Assembly: GCA_018399555.1 (NCBI GenBank)
Contig: JAGYOL010000006.1
Location: 1 to 40,342 of the forward strand
Length of the DNA: 40,342 bases
Source: Kiritimatiellia bacterium
GTDB taxonomy: Bacteria; Verrucomicrobiota; Kiritimatiellia; RFP12; UBA1067
Reading direction: 5' to 3'
The notes under the pieces are model-generated. The model saw nothing but the letters and a program-made list of their open reading frames with translations. It had not been told where the DNA came from and searched no databases. Every line of letters starts with the position of its first letter. Within the stretch, counting starts at the first letter, position 1. Below are positions 18,201-28,093 of this stretch, in pieces. Made by a program: the position numbers and the translations under genes.

Positions 18201-21200
18201 AAAACGCCCCCCGCATAAAACAGCGCACCGTCTTCATCGAGTGACACCGCCACATGCGTCCATTGATCACCGGCATTGAACACACCGCCGGTACTCATGG
18301 TACTCGCCATAGTCCACAAATTGCTGCTTTGCTGAACAAACAAAGCCAGCTGTTTAACGCCATCAGTGCAGTTGAAACCAAACACAACCGCATCAGAGGC
18401 ATTCGAGATTGATCCGCCGCGCAGGGTCACCAGAGGCTGCCATCCCGAATCGATTCCATTATCCACCACCCAGCTTTCAAACGACACAGCCCCGCTGACA
18501 CTGATGTCATCCGGAAGCGAGAGCGAGCTGTCAGAATCCGGCAGATAGATACAACTCTCAGCCTCAGGGGCAAGCAGGCACTCCTCAGCGGGCAGCATTG
18601 AGTTCACAACACTCCAGTGATAAAGAGCGGAGAGTCCGGTACGTCCCGCCCATTCAGCAACACCGAAACCGCGCGTCTGATCCTCATCGGTATATCCGGG
18701 ATAATTTTCGGTCTCCCCTGCTTCATACATCAGGCGATAGCTGCGGTCAACAACCTCCACACCGGTTCGGACGAGATGATGAGCCGATTTGGCAAATCGT
18801 TCTTCGTCCTTATAGTCAACATTCATTGTGACGGTATCACCGATAAGCATCTGGGATATACCGGGATCACCCCACGTGAAAGAGGGGTGTCTCAGCAGCG
18901 TGTAATATCCCGACAGAGCGCTCAGGTAATGGCCCCAGGCATCGCCGTGCCCCTGGGGATAAAGCAGGGCCGCATCATCCTCATTCAGAGAGAGATCCCC
19001 GGTATTGATCGTGCCCGACTCCGGCGGTTCCTGCGTCACATTGTAATTCACGGAGTAGGCCACTTCACCCGCTGTGATTCCCTTGGTGAAGTTCCAGATC
19101 AACCGATTATAAAAGGGATACGATTGCATTCCGGGGGCCAGCTCCGAGTCAGAACGTCCGCGTAAAAGGGCCAGCTCCTCCTCCAGCAGGGAGCTCACCT
19201 GATTGTCAAAGGAGAACAGGGAGGTTGACAGCGTTCCGACGTCGCCGGACCAGACCCACTGATTTTCAACGGAGGATGAGGTGCCGAAGCCGATGGTCGG
19301 ATCCAGCGCATCGCTGTAAGCCTCATCTCCCAGAACATTGTACAGATCGGCCAACCGGGAGGCTGCCAGCAGAAGCTGTTCATTAGCTGCGCGGCTGTCG
19401 ATTCCGATATTGACGCTCAGGCCGGCAGCGGTATTCAGAACCGTCTGATAGAGTTCCACCAAGCCGACATCATCCATATTATCCATATTCAGGGCAACAT
19501 CCCCGACATAGGGACGCCCGATCTGCTGCAGCATGCCGATGCCGGTAGCAACCTGGTTATCATAGAGATCACGCATGCGCTGTTCAAAGGGGGTGAAGGC
19601 ATTCATCACCCGCTGCACCCATCCTTCGGCGATAATGGGCTCCGACCAGTCACTCCAGCTATCACCCATCACATCATAGGACTTGGCCGTTGAGCGTGCC
19701 CGGTAACGGCAGATAAAGAAACGGTTGACCATATCATTCAGGTTATCGCCCTCTTCACCCAATGTAATACGCCGTGTGCCGTCAGCCTTGCTGAACGGGG
19801 AGTACAGCTCGGATGAATCCGGTATGGTTCCATCGGAGTTCGGGAGGGCGGAACGCCACTCAAACTCATAGGAATCTTCATATCCGGCAAAGTGAATACT
19901 GTTAAGGATGCTGAGTTTTTCCGAGAGCAGATTAATCTCATCCTCGAGGCTGATGCCGAAACCGTCATCAAACTCAGGGATAACTTTACATATATAGAGA
20001 TTAACGGGGTCGCTCGCGTCCACGCCGCTGGCAGGATTGGTGGAATTATTCATCGCCAGCGAGAAATAACCGATTCCCTCGCCCAATGCGGTTACTGCAT
20101 AATTCGCGGCTTGATCATCAGGCTGGATTGATGTGGCCTGGCGCGGCAATTCATCAACAGCCCTCTCCCACTCGGCATAATAGCTGTTATTGGTTGCGAC
20201 CAGGGCGAGAACATTCTCGCGCTGCTTGTTGCTCAGCGCATTGATCTGCAGCCAGCGCTCGCCCGAGACATTATCCACAAGTTCACCTTTGAGGACCAGA
20301 TTGCCATTCTCTCCGACACCGGGATCATACCAGAACCGCTGACTCAGATCAGGAGGCAGTTCGAGGAAATATATTTTTCCATGTCGACGCTGAATCGATG
20401 GATGTTCACCGCCAAAGTCAAAACCCAGCAAACCCAGAGGATCGGAGTTCTGCGACAGAACCGAGCTGGAGCTCCACTCAACACGTCTCTCTGAGACAGG
20501 ATCATACAGACAGACACTTGATGCGGCATTGGTGTTATGATCATGTCCATCTCCATCCCGGCTCTGATCCCAGGTCATTTCGACACTCTTCTGATTCCAG
20601 ACCTCAGGCAGGCCATCGACAGCCGTTGTCAGGGTCTGGCCGATCTTCATGGTCGGCACAGAGTCCGGCCATGAGACAGTCCAGCTCAGTTTAAAAGGAT
20701 TGTGTTGATTGAAATAGTTAAGGTCCGAAAAATCATGCTCTCCGACAGCATCGGTCCAGGGAATCAGGGTTCCCGATGCCGGCTGATGCGCCAAGGGATC
20801 AAAGCTATCATCACTCTCATTATACACAGGGAAGAAAAAATCCGCCTGCATGGGATAGTATTTATACATCTCAATCTGTGTGTCCTGCTCTCCCTGTCCG
20901 GCACCGACAGCCCACCAGCAATCTTTCCGGTCGCACCATCCGGGGCCGGAGATTACAACATTTCCGTTTTCAACGATATCTTCATTGAGATACTGCCCTC
21001 TGCTCTCCGGATCGGGAAGAAGATCAAGCGGGTGAGGTCCTGAGAGCCTGTTTCCCGCTTCGATCTGATATTCAAAGGCCGGGAAGTCCGCATTGGTCAC
21101 AACAACGCTGTAGGCCATCATCTGGGGTCTGCCACCGATCTCGCTCTCCATATACTGAGCCATCACGATCGCCGGTGATTCACCAGCCTGGTTCAGATCG

Positions 21201-24200
21201 TTCCGCAGAGCGTAAACAACATAACCTCCAGCATTCTGAGCCGTAAAGGCATGTTCTTCATTGGGGTTGTATCCCGGCAGCGACCTGTCATTTTGCACAT
21301 AAACTTTTGCATTGGAACCTGCAGGCAGCACGCTGCCGACATCGGCATACGCCCCCGGCTGATGATAGACCGCTCCGAAAATCAATCCGTGGTTACCACC
21401 CGCATAATCATGTGCAACTCCCTCAGCCCTGTCGTCAAATCCATAATTCAGCACCAGACCATAATTATCATCAGGTTTGATTTTATACATCTCCCGGCGG
21501 ATTTCATCGCCGGATCTCGCAAAGCGCCAGATCCGGACATTATCAATCAATCCGTCAAAGCCGATCGATTCCTCACCTGCGGCACGCCCGATAAAATTCA
21601 GAGCGCGAACCGTATCCTGCGGGGCCGGAACATTTTCGCCGTGTAGAATTTGGGTAATCGCACACCCATTGGTATAAAATGCGGCGCTGTTCTCAGACTG
21701 AACATAGGCCACATGTACCCATTTGCCATAAGGCAGCGAACAGGTTGTCTCCACATGATGCCAATCGCCGGACTCAACGGCGGACCCGGCCGCAGCCCAT
21801 CCCAGTTGTCCATTGGCATCAGCGGCATAGAACCTCACATTATTTGTGCCGGTGCCATTCGATAGATCGAGCAGAACTGAATTGCAGGCACCCAGCGTCT
21901 TTTGTTTAATCCACATTTCCACTGTGAATCCATTTCTGGCGACATATGCAGCGGGAGGCATCTTGACTCCGCTCAATGATGTCGGCGAGAGCGAAAGGGC
22001 CGTTCCCACTTCACGGATACCACTGACTGCGCTGCCCAAGCCACTCGCCAGAGTTATCTCAGGAAGGTCCTCAGGCAGCACATGTTCATAGCGCTGCACA
22101 AAACCAGGAAACCAGATACCGTCATCGGGCATATCGGACGCATGCCATGCTTCACTCCACCAGACCTCCAGCTTATTATCTTCGCAATCATCGCCTCCAT
22201 TAACCCCAAAGATATACGATTCATCAGCGAACACCGACCAGGGGTCGCTGTTATTGGAGGGATCTTCTGTATCCTGGGTTATCTCGGCGACCGTACGATA
22301 AAGATCTACATTATAGCATTGACCATAACTCTCAAAGATATAATTATGAACTCCGCTATAGACACTGCGATTCAGCATTCCAACGGCACCGGGCTCCATA
22401 CGGGAACAACCAGACAACATTGCATTGATGAAACCCGAAGGACGGGGGTCACAGAGGAGTATCCCCTCATTGTCCTCAACAGGCCAATAGGCATAGAGCT
22501 GGGCAGCGCTCTCACTCGTAAGCAGCTCAACATCAATGAACCCATCCTTCCGATGATTGATCGCGTCTACACTCTGGGGTGTGCTCCAGATCCGGATCTC
22601 ATCGATCGCCATAGGGGAGTGGTGCCGGCCATCGCTCAAAGCACCGAAATACAGCGAACCTATATCCTGCGGCAGAGATCCATCCACAAAAGTGCCGCCA
22701 AAATCAACCTTTTCGCCGTCAAGATACATAGTCAATGCACCGGGAGTGATCTCAACCGCGACATGATACCACTTAAGCCTGTCTAAAACATCATGCGAAA
22801 CCGCGTAATAAGGTGCCTCCGGCCAGTTGGTGTAATCTCCCGCCACATTGCCACTATAAAGAACCAGGCGGTTATTTGAATCCAGTTCCAGGTTAATCCG
22901 CTGCAGGCCATTTGAACTGACAGCTTCAAAAACGCACTCGACTTTACCACTCCTGCGTCTTAACGATTTATACCAGAACTCAATTGTGACACCAGCAGGT
23001 TGGATCGAGCTCTGCTGATAATTCAAATTCAAGTCAGTACAGCTGAATGAGTCGGATATCCCATCGCAAAGCACACCGATTGATGACGCATACGGCAGAA
23101 TCTCACGGGTAATCTCCCACTCTTCAGGGGCCAGATCAAATTTTTTATCCAATCGGCTGGTCGAATGCACCGGCAAAAACCAGATGTTATCAAAGCCGTC
23201 AGCATCTGACTCTGTCGTAATACGCAGCAGGCTGTACCCGTTGGTATTCTGCGTATAAAAATTACCATCCTCATTCAGAAAAGCATGGACAGGAGGCTCC
23301 TGATAATCTTCGACTGTCGCCGTGTAATCATCGGGAATATAAACCTCCGATCCCCATTCATCCGGATTACCTCTGACATACTCGATGCAATCATCAGGCC
23401 AGTCCGCCGCATACCAATCTGTTTCGAAAGGCCAGAGCGTACCCATCAGGTCAGGTGCCTTCCAATAAACCTCGATCAGCCACGGCATGGTATCTGTGCG
23501 GCGCAAGGGGAACACCCACCCCTGCTTGGGACTTGAGCTGTTGTTTCCCGAATGCTGATAACAATACCCCTCGTCTAAACCTGCAGTGACATAGGGAACC
23601 GTCCGACCGGACTGATACCCATCGCCATAGGGAGCTATTGGCTTGCCGATATCCGTATAAACAGTCCTTTGAACCGGCTGGCAAACCTCAATCAGAATGC
23701 AGCCATCATCAGAGACCTGCTCCTTATAGGCACCTGTTTTAAAATACTGCATCAGCAGGTAGCCCTGCTGTCCTGCATGAGCATGAAGAGCGCCTCCGCC
23801 GTCAATATAAACACCCTCCACCTCATTACTGGTGATAACCGCAGGCGAAGCGGCGGCATTGGTAATCACCTCATAAACAGGAAACACCGAGTTGTTGTAA
23901 TGCAATTTCACAAACTTGCCGGAAAGATCGACACAGGGAGCATTATAGCCGTCATCCGTCCAGTAAATACGGTACGGCTGCGAAACAGGAGATCCACTGA
24001 CATTGTACATATGCTGGATATTGGTGGAATTCACTCCATCTGTATAACTCCAGTTAACAACCAGGTCGCCCCCGCGGTCAGGCCACAGCTGCCGCGTACT
24101 GTCCTCATAAAAACCACCCTCACCATCAACAACATTGGCGGCATTAAAGTCGGTCATGCGCCCCCAGTCAATGCTCCACGCATCACTGAGACCGGACTCT

Positions 24201-24538
24201 TCGGCTGAGGGCACCTCTATATGTTCACCCATATAGAGATCCGGTTTAACATGTTCAACGGAGTGTCCGAATTCACAGGAGTGCAGCCGATATTTAATCT
24301 TTGTACTTTTTTTATCCCGACACGCGGGCAGCAGTTTGCCATCGCCTGCAGAGGCTGAACTTGCGCCACCGCAGATCAGCGGCGTCTGCATAGAATCCGC
24401 CTCGACACTGTCAACCTCAGCATGCGCATAAAACGGGATTCCCGGACTGGCCATGATACGCACGGAATCAGTGGGTGCCGCATCACTCAACAACGCCCCC
24501 CCCAAGAGAAACAAAACTGCATATCTCATTTTATTCAT
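15296..24538 (-). CDS. Giant secreted protein with three LamG domains and a long helical region
   Basis: 3080 aa. A signal peptide (about 1-20) is followed by a beta-rich region. Three LamG/concanavalin-like jelly rolls lie at about 490-700, 835-1045 and 1995-2225. Each has the typical pair of a V-x-[IVM]-[ES]-x-W strand (for example VTIEFWYKS) and an E/D-x-R-I-W strand (IDEIRIWST, IDNVRIWRF, LSELRIWNT). A conserved-looking alpha region at about 1640-1970 contains FTPFEQRMRDLYDNQ and GDAWGHYLSALSGYY. Residues about 2240-2760 are strongly helical and coiled-coil-like, interrupted by an ISIFGYPYAEDIG segment. The last 280 residues look like a beta domain. I recall similar uncharacterised LamG giants in Verrucomicrobiota, but no function is assigned. 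Its start has AAGGGA upstream, 52 nt after the 778-aa gene. No membrane anchor or sorting signal is seen. Confidence 0.85.
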   Translation of the reverse strand: MNKMRYAVLFLLGGALLSDAAPTDSVRIMASPGIPFYAHAEVDSVEADSMQTPLICGGASSASAGDGKLLPACRDKKSTKIKYRLHSCEFGHSVEHVKPDLYMGEHIEVPSAEESGLSDAWSIDWGRMTDFNAANVVDGEGGFYEDSTRQLWPDRGGDLVVNWSYTDGVNSTNIQHMYNVSGSPVSQPYRIYWTDDGYNAPCVDLSGKFVKLHYNNSVFPVYEVITNAAASPAVITSNEVEGVYIDGGGALHAHAGQQGYLLMQYFKTGAYKEQVSDDGCILIEVCQPVQRTVYTDIGKPIAPYGDGYQSGRTVPYVTAGLDEGYCYQHSGNNSSSPKQGWVFPLRRTDTMPWLIEVYWKAPDLMGTLWPFETDWYAADWPDDCIEYVRGNPDEWGSEVYIPDDYTATVEDYQEPPVHAFLNEDGNFYTQNTNGYSLLRITTESDADGFDNIWFLPVHSTSRLDKKFDLAPEEWEITREILPYASSIGVLCDGISDSFSCTDLNLNYQQSSIQPAGVTIEFWYKSLRRRSGKVECVFEAVSSNGLQRINLELDSNNRLVLYSGNVAGDYTNWPEAPYYAVSHDVLDRLKWYHVAVEITPGALTMYLDGEKVDFGGTFVDGSLPQDIGSLYFGALSDGRHHSPMAIDEIRIWSTPQSVDAINHRKDGFIDVELLTSESAAQLYAYWPVEDNEGILLCDPRPSGFINAMLSGCSRMEPGAVGMLNRSVYSGVHNYIFESYGQCYNVDLYRTVAEITQDTEDPSNNSDPWSVFADESYIFGVNGGDDCEDNKLEVWWSEAWHASDMPDDGIWFPGFVQRYEHVLPEDLPEITLASGLGSAVSGIREVGTALSLSPTSLSGVKMPPAAYVARNGFTVEMWIKQKTLGACNSVLLDLSNGTGTNNVRFYAADANGQLGWAAAGSAVESGDWHHVETTCSLPYGKWVHVAYVQSENSAAFYTNGCAITQILHGENVPAPQDTVRALNFIGRAAGEESIGFDGLIDNVRIWRFARSGDEIRREMYKIKPDDNYGLVLNYGFDDRAEGVAHDYAGGNHGLIFGAVYHQPGAYADVGSVLPAGSNAKVYVQNDRSLPGYNPNEEHAFTAQNAGGYVVYALRNDLNQAGESPAIVMAQYMESEIGGRPQMMAYSVVVTNADFPAFEYQIEAGNRLSGPHPLDLLPDPESRGQYLNEDIVENGNVVISGPGWCDRKDCWWAVGAGQGEQDTQIEMYKYYPMQADFFFPVYNESDDSFDPLAHQPASGTLIPWTDAVGEHDFSDLNYFNQHNPFKLSWTVSWPDSVPTMKIGQTLTTAVDGLPEVWNQKSVEMTWDQSRDGDGHDHNTNAASSVCLYDPVSERRVEWSSSSVLSQNSDPLGLLGFDFGGEHPSIQRRHGKIYFLELPPDLSQRFWYDPGVGENGNLVLKGELVDNVSGERWLQINALSNKQRENVLALVATNNSYYAEWERAVDELPRQATSIQPDDQAANYAVTALGEGIGYFSLAMNNSTNPASGVDASDPVNLYICKVIPEFDDGFGISLEDEINLLSEKLSILNSIHFAGYEDSYEFEWRSALPNSDGTIPDSSELYSPFSKADGTRRITLGEEGDNLNDMVNRFFICRYRARSTAKSYDVMGDSWSDWSEPIIAEGWVQRVMNAFTPFEQRMRDLYDNQVATGIGMLQQIGRPYVGDVALNMDNMDDVGLVELYQTVLNTAAGLSVNIGIDSRAANEQLLLAASRLADLYNVLGDEAYSDALDPTIGFGTSSSVENQWVWSGDVGTLSTSLFSFDNQVSSLLEEELALLRGRSDSELAPGMQSYPFYNRLIWNFTKGITAGEVAYSVNYNVTQEPPESGTINTGDLSLNEDDAALLYPQGHGDAWGHYLSALSGYYTLLRHPSFTWGDPGISQMLIGDTVTMNVDYKDEERFAKSAHHLVRTGVEVVDRSYRLMYEAGETENYPGYTDEDQTRGFGVAEWAGRTGLSALYHWSVVNSMLPAEECLLAPEAESCIYLPDSDSSLSLPDDISVSGAVSFESWVVDNGIDSGWQPLVTLRGGSISNASDAVVFGFNCTDGVKQLALFVQQSSNLWTMASTMSTGGVFNAGDQWTHVAVSLDEDGALFYAGGVLQPSSVVCSSNLLDLVDEVEMLLPAEVARPYASVAATQVWMSSFGLEVKSPVVKLSELRIWNTARSASEFASKMGVRLYGNENGLAAYYKCNESIGDLLTDSYSGKTARMHAGEWLQELPSLAAADAYQEEGIRRIDRESVSELAQIASSMEMLQSKMDAVDSGMTPQGMAPDAIQFDISPSEIDAGQSHFEQAYARAVTALQNAGSLLDRAQELSRKLRSQALTATTYSKAVQNNEETFKRELISIFGYPYAEDIGTSGVYVDGYDGPDLIHFMYIDVAPFYSEIENREDEVVLYAVPEWKGLSFADFGASLESMETIVYEIEFNTSPNGIICTPDYWSTRRAEGSLQEAYREFWIAYTKYSYACSTYEIAEEHAATELAWISTEYDYRFLKRGYEAFASIKKYLLELKVEDANANINKQEQILQEAIASAVVASADGQLSTIIGTASGGDLLFLSRALKLEAAAGNMGTTLQNTLASSAVSITNSLSIIKNKTEAAKQAQGHLNRIAKIDKILKMVDLAYEALVDNHSTFEKIRNTVASLKGNSVAIQYAYIDVLAAQEKYLSALAEGERLLDERERFRAGTASDVQQMRYQDMLFKLGRSEALEDYREAFDLAQRYVYMAAKAYDYETALLNHSSESQPGSTFLADAARASSLGTLDEEGQPMKDSGHGDPGLADILARMNSNWQVLESRLGFNNPEIETGRFSLRKELFRIPDDAESDWIWAEKLKEFWVDDLFADSRFLSYALPFANAGDGLNVQEPGLIIEFPSQVNFGVNFFGNALIGGDNAYDSSHFATKIRSVGVWFKNYEPNSSYDDGLALQPRVYLMPIGLDSMRSPSDTGESVRSWQVADQVVPIPYQLGSAELDAPDFTAIANLLPAGDSYSKIRRYPSMRAYHDSGTFSDDEMISNSRLIGRSVWNSRWIMIVPAGTLHNDRAKAKQLFVEGVGPEGGIKDIKLFFKTYSYSGN

Positions 24539-24590
24539 TCATCACATCCCTTCATAAAACCCGGAACATCGCATCGGCACACCAGTCCCT

Positions 24591-26927
24591 TTACTGCCTT
24601 CTCAAAGGCAGCCAGAAAAGTTCGCAGGAAACAACCTTTTTGGCACGGTTAAAAGTAAGATCATACTCTGCCGGAACCGGGATCGTCATAACCGTCGAGA
24701 ATTTCTGATTGACATCCGCTCCCATCACTATATCGGAAATTGTGTCAACGCCATCATCTGGCTTGAGAGTAAACCAGAAATGTTCCATATAATCCATGCG
24801 TGCTCTGATCATGAAAAATCCGTCACCCTCCCCAAAAGAATCCCGCAGGCTGAAATCTTCATGAATCGCAGGAGTGTTATCCAGACAGCTCCAGCCGTAT
24901 TTTTTATCCGCCTCGTCGGAATCATCATCTTCCCACAGAGAAGTTGAGTCAGCCTGAAAGCCACCCTCTCCCACATCCGCAACCGCAAGCGTACTTTTAG
25001 CCTCTGCATACAGATTACTTTTTACAGTGACACGATCTTTCATCGTAACTCCTTTGTAAAAAGTTGCCCGGCCGCTGACGCTGAAACGGCTGCCCCTGAT
25101 CTGCAGAGTGCCTCTGTTTTCCAGTGTCGTACCTGACTGAACCGATCCGGAAACAACAATATTGGATGCGGTTACACCACCGAGATCTGCACCGCCATCA
25201 ACCTGGAGATTACCCGCCACATAGAAATTGTCAGCGACCCGGGAGATCTGTTCCGCAGCAAAGGCATAGGGGGCAGAGACGAGGCGCTGCTTAATGAGAG
25301 TTGTATTCTGAAGAGCTTCGCCGTCACCGATGCGCACCAGTTTAATACCCAGATACCGACCGGTTGCATTAGACGCATCACCGACAAAAGCCTGATGCCA
25401 ATCGTTCTGACTGTTATCCGGTCCATTCAGCACAATCGTTATGAGCCCGTTTTCATTGGCATAGGCAGCGACACCTGATTTGTGCCACAGCTCGCTGGCA
25501 TCATCGCTGTTATCAGCGAAAACGGTCACATCGACCTCAACCGAAGTGTTTCTAATGGTCTCATTCCCCTCGCCCTTCAGCACACACTGACAGGTCATGG
25601 AATCGGGAACAATCGGATCAGCCAACTCCGCATCACCCACCGGGATTCCGGAATTCAGAGGTTTTATTTCCGTCTCGTCCGTTAAAACATCGGGGACACC
25701 GGATGTCGTCTGAGCCTGCGGCGCAGGCTGATCAAAGTTCCATCCCGAGTCTGAACCTTGCCCCATTCTCACGCGGTAAACCGATTGAACCAGCGATGAA
25801 CCCTTCCCGTCCGGCTGTTCTAAACTGATTTCCACACGGCCGCCTGCCGGAACAGGAATCAAAGCGGTATGCCTGAAATCATTCTTTTTCTCAGTAAATG
25901 AGGAGGCTTCATACATCTCATTATTCTCAGAGTTTTTGACAACAAACTTGACACTCCCATGATTTTTAAAAGAGTGAACCACTAAGAGCAGAGAATCGGT
26001 CTCAACCGGCTCCACAACTGCTGAATCGGCACTGTTTTCATCCAGATAAGCCTGACCGTCTGTTGCATCTTCAAATCCGCTTGACACCTTTTCATAAGCG
26101 CTGAAGAGTGTCGTTGACTGAGGCTCAAGAGCACCCTCCCTGATTTTGAGAGCTTTGGTTCTAAGTTCGGCGGACTGCAGGTCGCCAGCGCACGAAAGAG
26201 AGTCATTAAAGACAACTGCTCCGGCAAAAGAGGGCGCACTGTTAGTTGATATGAAATCCGCACCTGCATTTAATCCCTTCATACAGGTGAGCACAGCACC
26301 TTTTTCAATTTCAATCTGGGCCTCGATCTGCACGTTTGTTTTGATTGTCAGCAGACCGACCGAATCCAGACCGATACCACACTGCAACCCGCCATAGACA
26401 TCAAAATCCCCAAGGGCATGCATCGCATTCAGCGCCGAGACCGCATAAGGAGTTGTATTAAACTGCTGCAGCGGGGTAAATTCATAACCTTTCACATTAA
26501 ATGAGAAAAAACGCTGTGACGCATCGAAACCGGTAAACACCGAGCTGAGAGAGTTTGTCGGAGCCATTATATCGACCTCTGAGGCATCTTCACGGTCAGG
26601 ATCGGTCAGGATCATATTAAAGAACCCTTTATCTCCGACAGTCACATCCATCTGCCGTCCCCACAGGATATTTCCATTCCTGGCAGAATCTTTAATTCGA
26701 ACGGTAACCGGATAACTTCCCGCTGCCAGCGGAGTACGCGCCGTATTATTGGATATGGCCAACCCCTGATAACTTATTGCAGCCGGGATATCCTGGGAAA
26801 AAACACTCTGTACCGGAACAGACAGCGCCGTCAGCACAAAGGCCATCCACTTGCAGGACTCCATCAGCAAATCAGCGCTTTTAGAGAGGCGGCCATCATT
26901 TACGTTTTTATACTTATTGGACATCAT
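24591..26927 (-). CDS. Exported fibre-like protein with duplicated N-terminal module
   Basis: 778 aa. The signal sequence is set back (hydrophobic WMAFVLTALSVPVQSVFS, about 28-45) behind a polar stretch. A module at about 46-165 starts PAAISYQGLAISNN, then ILWGRQMDVTVGDKGFF and closes TTPYAVSA. A diverged copy occupies about 440-560 (ELWHKSG, closing SAPYAFAAEQ). This YQG...LW...G-x-F...PYA pattern is common at the head of long secreted or tail-fibre-like bacterial proteins. Each copy is followed by short beta repeats (NLQVDGGADLGGVTASNIVV) suggesting a beta-helix or trimeric fibre. A terminal beta module (FSTVMTIPVPAEYDLTF, ending FWLPLR) also has an internal copy near 340-385 (ALIPVPAGGRVEISL). 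The start overlaps the upstream stop by ATGA and has a strong GGAGGAGGT site inside the upstream gene, so translation is coupled. Confidence 0.75.
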   Translation of the reverse strand: MMSNKYKNVNDGRLSKSADLLMESCKWMAFVLTALSVPVQSVFSQDIPAAISYQGLAISNNTARTPLAAGSYPVTVRIKDSARNGNILWGRQMDVTVGDKGFFNMILTDPDREDASEVDIMAPTNSLSSVFTGFDASQRFFSFNVKGYEFTPLQQFNTTPYAVSALNAMHALGDFDVYGGLQCGIGLDSVGLLTIKTNVQIEAQIEIEKGAVLTCMKGLNAGADFISTNSAPSFAGAVVFNDSLSCAGDLQSAELRTKALKIREGALEPQSTTLFSAYEKVSSGFEDATDGQAYLDENSADSAVVEPVETDSLLLVVHSFKNHGSVKFVVKNSENNEMYEASSFTEKKNDFRHTALIPVPAGGRVEISLEQPDGKGSSLVQSVYRVRMGQGSDSGWNFDQPAPQAQTTSGVPDVLTDETEIKPLNSGIPVGDAELADPIVPDSMTCQCVLKGEGNETIRNTSVEVDVTVFADNSDDASELWHKSGVAAYANENGLITIVLNGPDNSQNDWHQAFVGDASNATGRYLGIKLVRIGDGEALQNTTLIKQRLVSAPYAFAAEQISRVADNFYVAGNLQVDGGADLGGVTASNIVVSGSVQSGTTLENRGTLQIRGSRFSVSGRATFYKGVTMKDRVTVKSNLYAEAKSTLAVADVGEGGFQADSTSLWEDDDSDEADKKYGWSCLDNTPAIHEDFSLRDSFGEGDGFFMIRARMDYMEHFWFTLKPDDGVDTISDIVMGADVNQKFSTVMTIPVPAEYDLTFNRAKKVVSCELFWLPLRRQ

Positions 26928-28084
26928 TGACCTCCTCCCACTGGCAGAAACTTCATATGGTTTTCATAATCACTCTTATCAGACGCATTCTTAATGCTCC
27001 ACGCCGCGTCCTTGCAGACAGGGATGGTGATAACAAATTGTGTATCCTTATCCATATTGCTTTTCATGTTCACATTGCGTGTGTAATTATCAACCCCTTC
27101 GCAAGCCGTATTAAAATAGATATTTACATCACAATCATTGTTTTTAGTCCTAAACTGATTAATCATAAACCCGTCACTGTCAAAAGAACCGCTGCTGGAA
27201 GAATCAGGACTGCCCGGGGTAATCTCCCGTGATGTTATGGCCGAACTGCTCATAATACGAACCGGGGCGTTAGTCAGATAAAGTTCCGCTGGCACCAGCA
27301 TTCTCGAGGCTTCATACTGACCTTCAACAATCAGCGGGTCTTCGAATTTTATATCCGCTGTATCAACATCAGACCTTCCGTGGATAATGGCAAGTGTGTT
27401 TTCTCCCAACAGCCCGAACTCTGTCGTAACCCCGTCCATAACCGAGAGATAACCCTTGTCAGCCATACGTCCCGCGACATCAAGAGTTCCATCAAACGTA
27501 CTGCCGCCCTCTGTGCCGGACAATCCCTGAACAAGAAGATCGGTGATCCATACAGATTCCGCCCCCCTGGAATCAATCACTGTGTGGCCGCTGACCTCAA
27601 GACTCTCCCCCACATCAAAGTCGCTATAGGCTCGGCGCACATCCCCGGCTGTAAATGCATAAGGCACACTGCGCACCACCTGCCGCGGAGACATCTCATC
27701 ACACCCCTCCACGGCAAAGGTCAGATAACGTTCCGTAGAGAGCTGATCATCAATTTTGAACGCATCGGTCAGACTGCTGTATTTCGGAGCGGGCTCATCC
27801 GCATCCTTGGAACCGGACCCTTCAGAGAGAACCACATCAAAATAGCCGTTTGTGACCGCCACCTTTCGCATACTGGCCCATAACTTTGTGCCCTTGGCTG
27901 CTTGATCATAGATCCTGAAAATGATTGTCAGTTCATCATTAACACCATGCCCCTGATTATCGGTGATAAATGCCTGATAGTTGAGCAGCGGCGGAACATC
28001 CTGTTGGGCGTACAGAACCAAACCCCCGCACGTCAACCCCAGCAATATCAGTATTCGTGTATATTTGCCTATCGTTATTTTCAT
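26924..28084 (-). CDS. Exported fibre-like protein, shorter paralogue of the 778-aa protein
   Basis: 386 aa from the ATG at 28084. A TTG one codon earlier is possible, but the ATG has AGGAG six bases upstream, and that site overlaps the TAG stop of the preceding gene. A signal peptide (ILILLGLTCGGLVLYAQ) is followed by one copy of the module seen in the next gene: PPLLNYQAFITDNQG, then KLWASMRKVAVTNGYFDVVL, closing SVPYAFTAGD (about 28-150). Next comes a beta-repeat region (DFDVGESLEVSGHTVIDSRG) and a C-terminal beta module (QFVITIPVCKDAAWSI, ending KFLPVG) equivalent to the end of the 778-aa protein. The two are therefore paralogues by module content and probably form related extracellular fibres. 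The function is unknown. Confidence 0.75.
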   Translation of the reverse strand: MKITIGKYTRILILLGLTCGGLVLYAQQDVPPLLNYQAFITDNQGHGVNDELTIIFRIYDQAAKGTKLWASMRKVAVTNGYFDVVLSEGSGSKDADEPAPKYSSLTDAFKIDDQLSTERYLTFAVEGCDEMSPRQVVRSVPYAFTAGDVRRAYSDFDVGESLEVSGHTVIDSRGAESVWITDLLVQGLSGTEGGSTFDGTLDVAGRMADKGYLSVMDGVTTEFGLLGENTLAIIHGRSDVDTADIKFEDPLIVEGQYEASRMLVPAELYLTNAPVRIMSSSAITSREITPGSPDSSSSGSFDSDGFMINQFRTKNNDCDVNIYFNTACEGVDNYTRNVNMKSNMDKDTQFVITIPVCKDAAWSIKNASDKSDYENHMKFLPVGGGQ

Positions 28085-28093
28085 CAAGCGCTC

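Noticed and set aside
22082-22786. Plus-strand ORF of 234 codons inside the LamG giant gene
   Set aside because: It lies antisense within a continuous 3080-codon frame with recognisable domains, and its translation has no domain-like sequence.
3646-24538. Insecticidal toxin complex (Tc) locus, suggested by FG-GAP repeats and a helical giant
   Set aside because: No SpvB head, no RHS/YD repeats, no RHS core motif and no toxin-like C-terminal end are visible; FG-GAP and helices alone are not enough.
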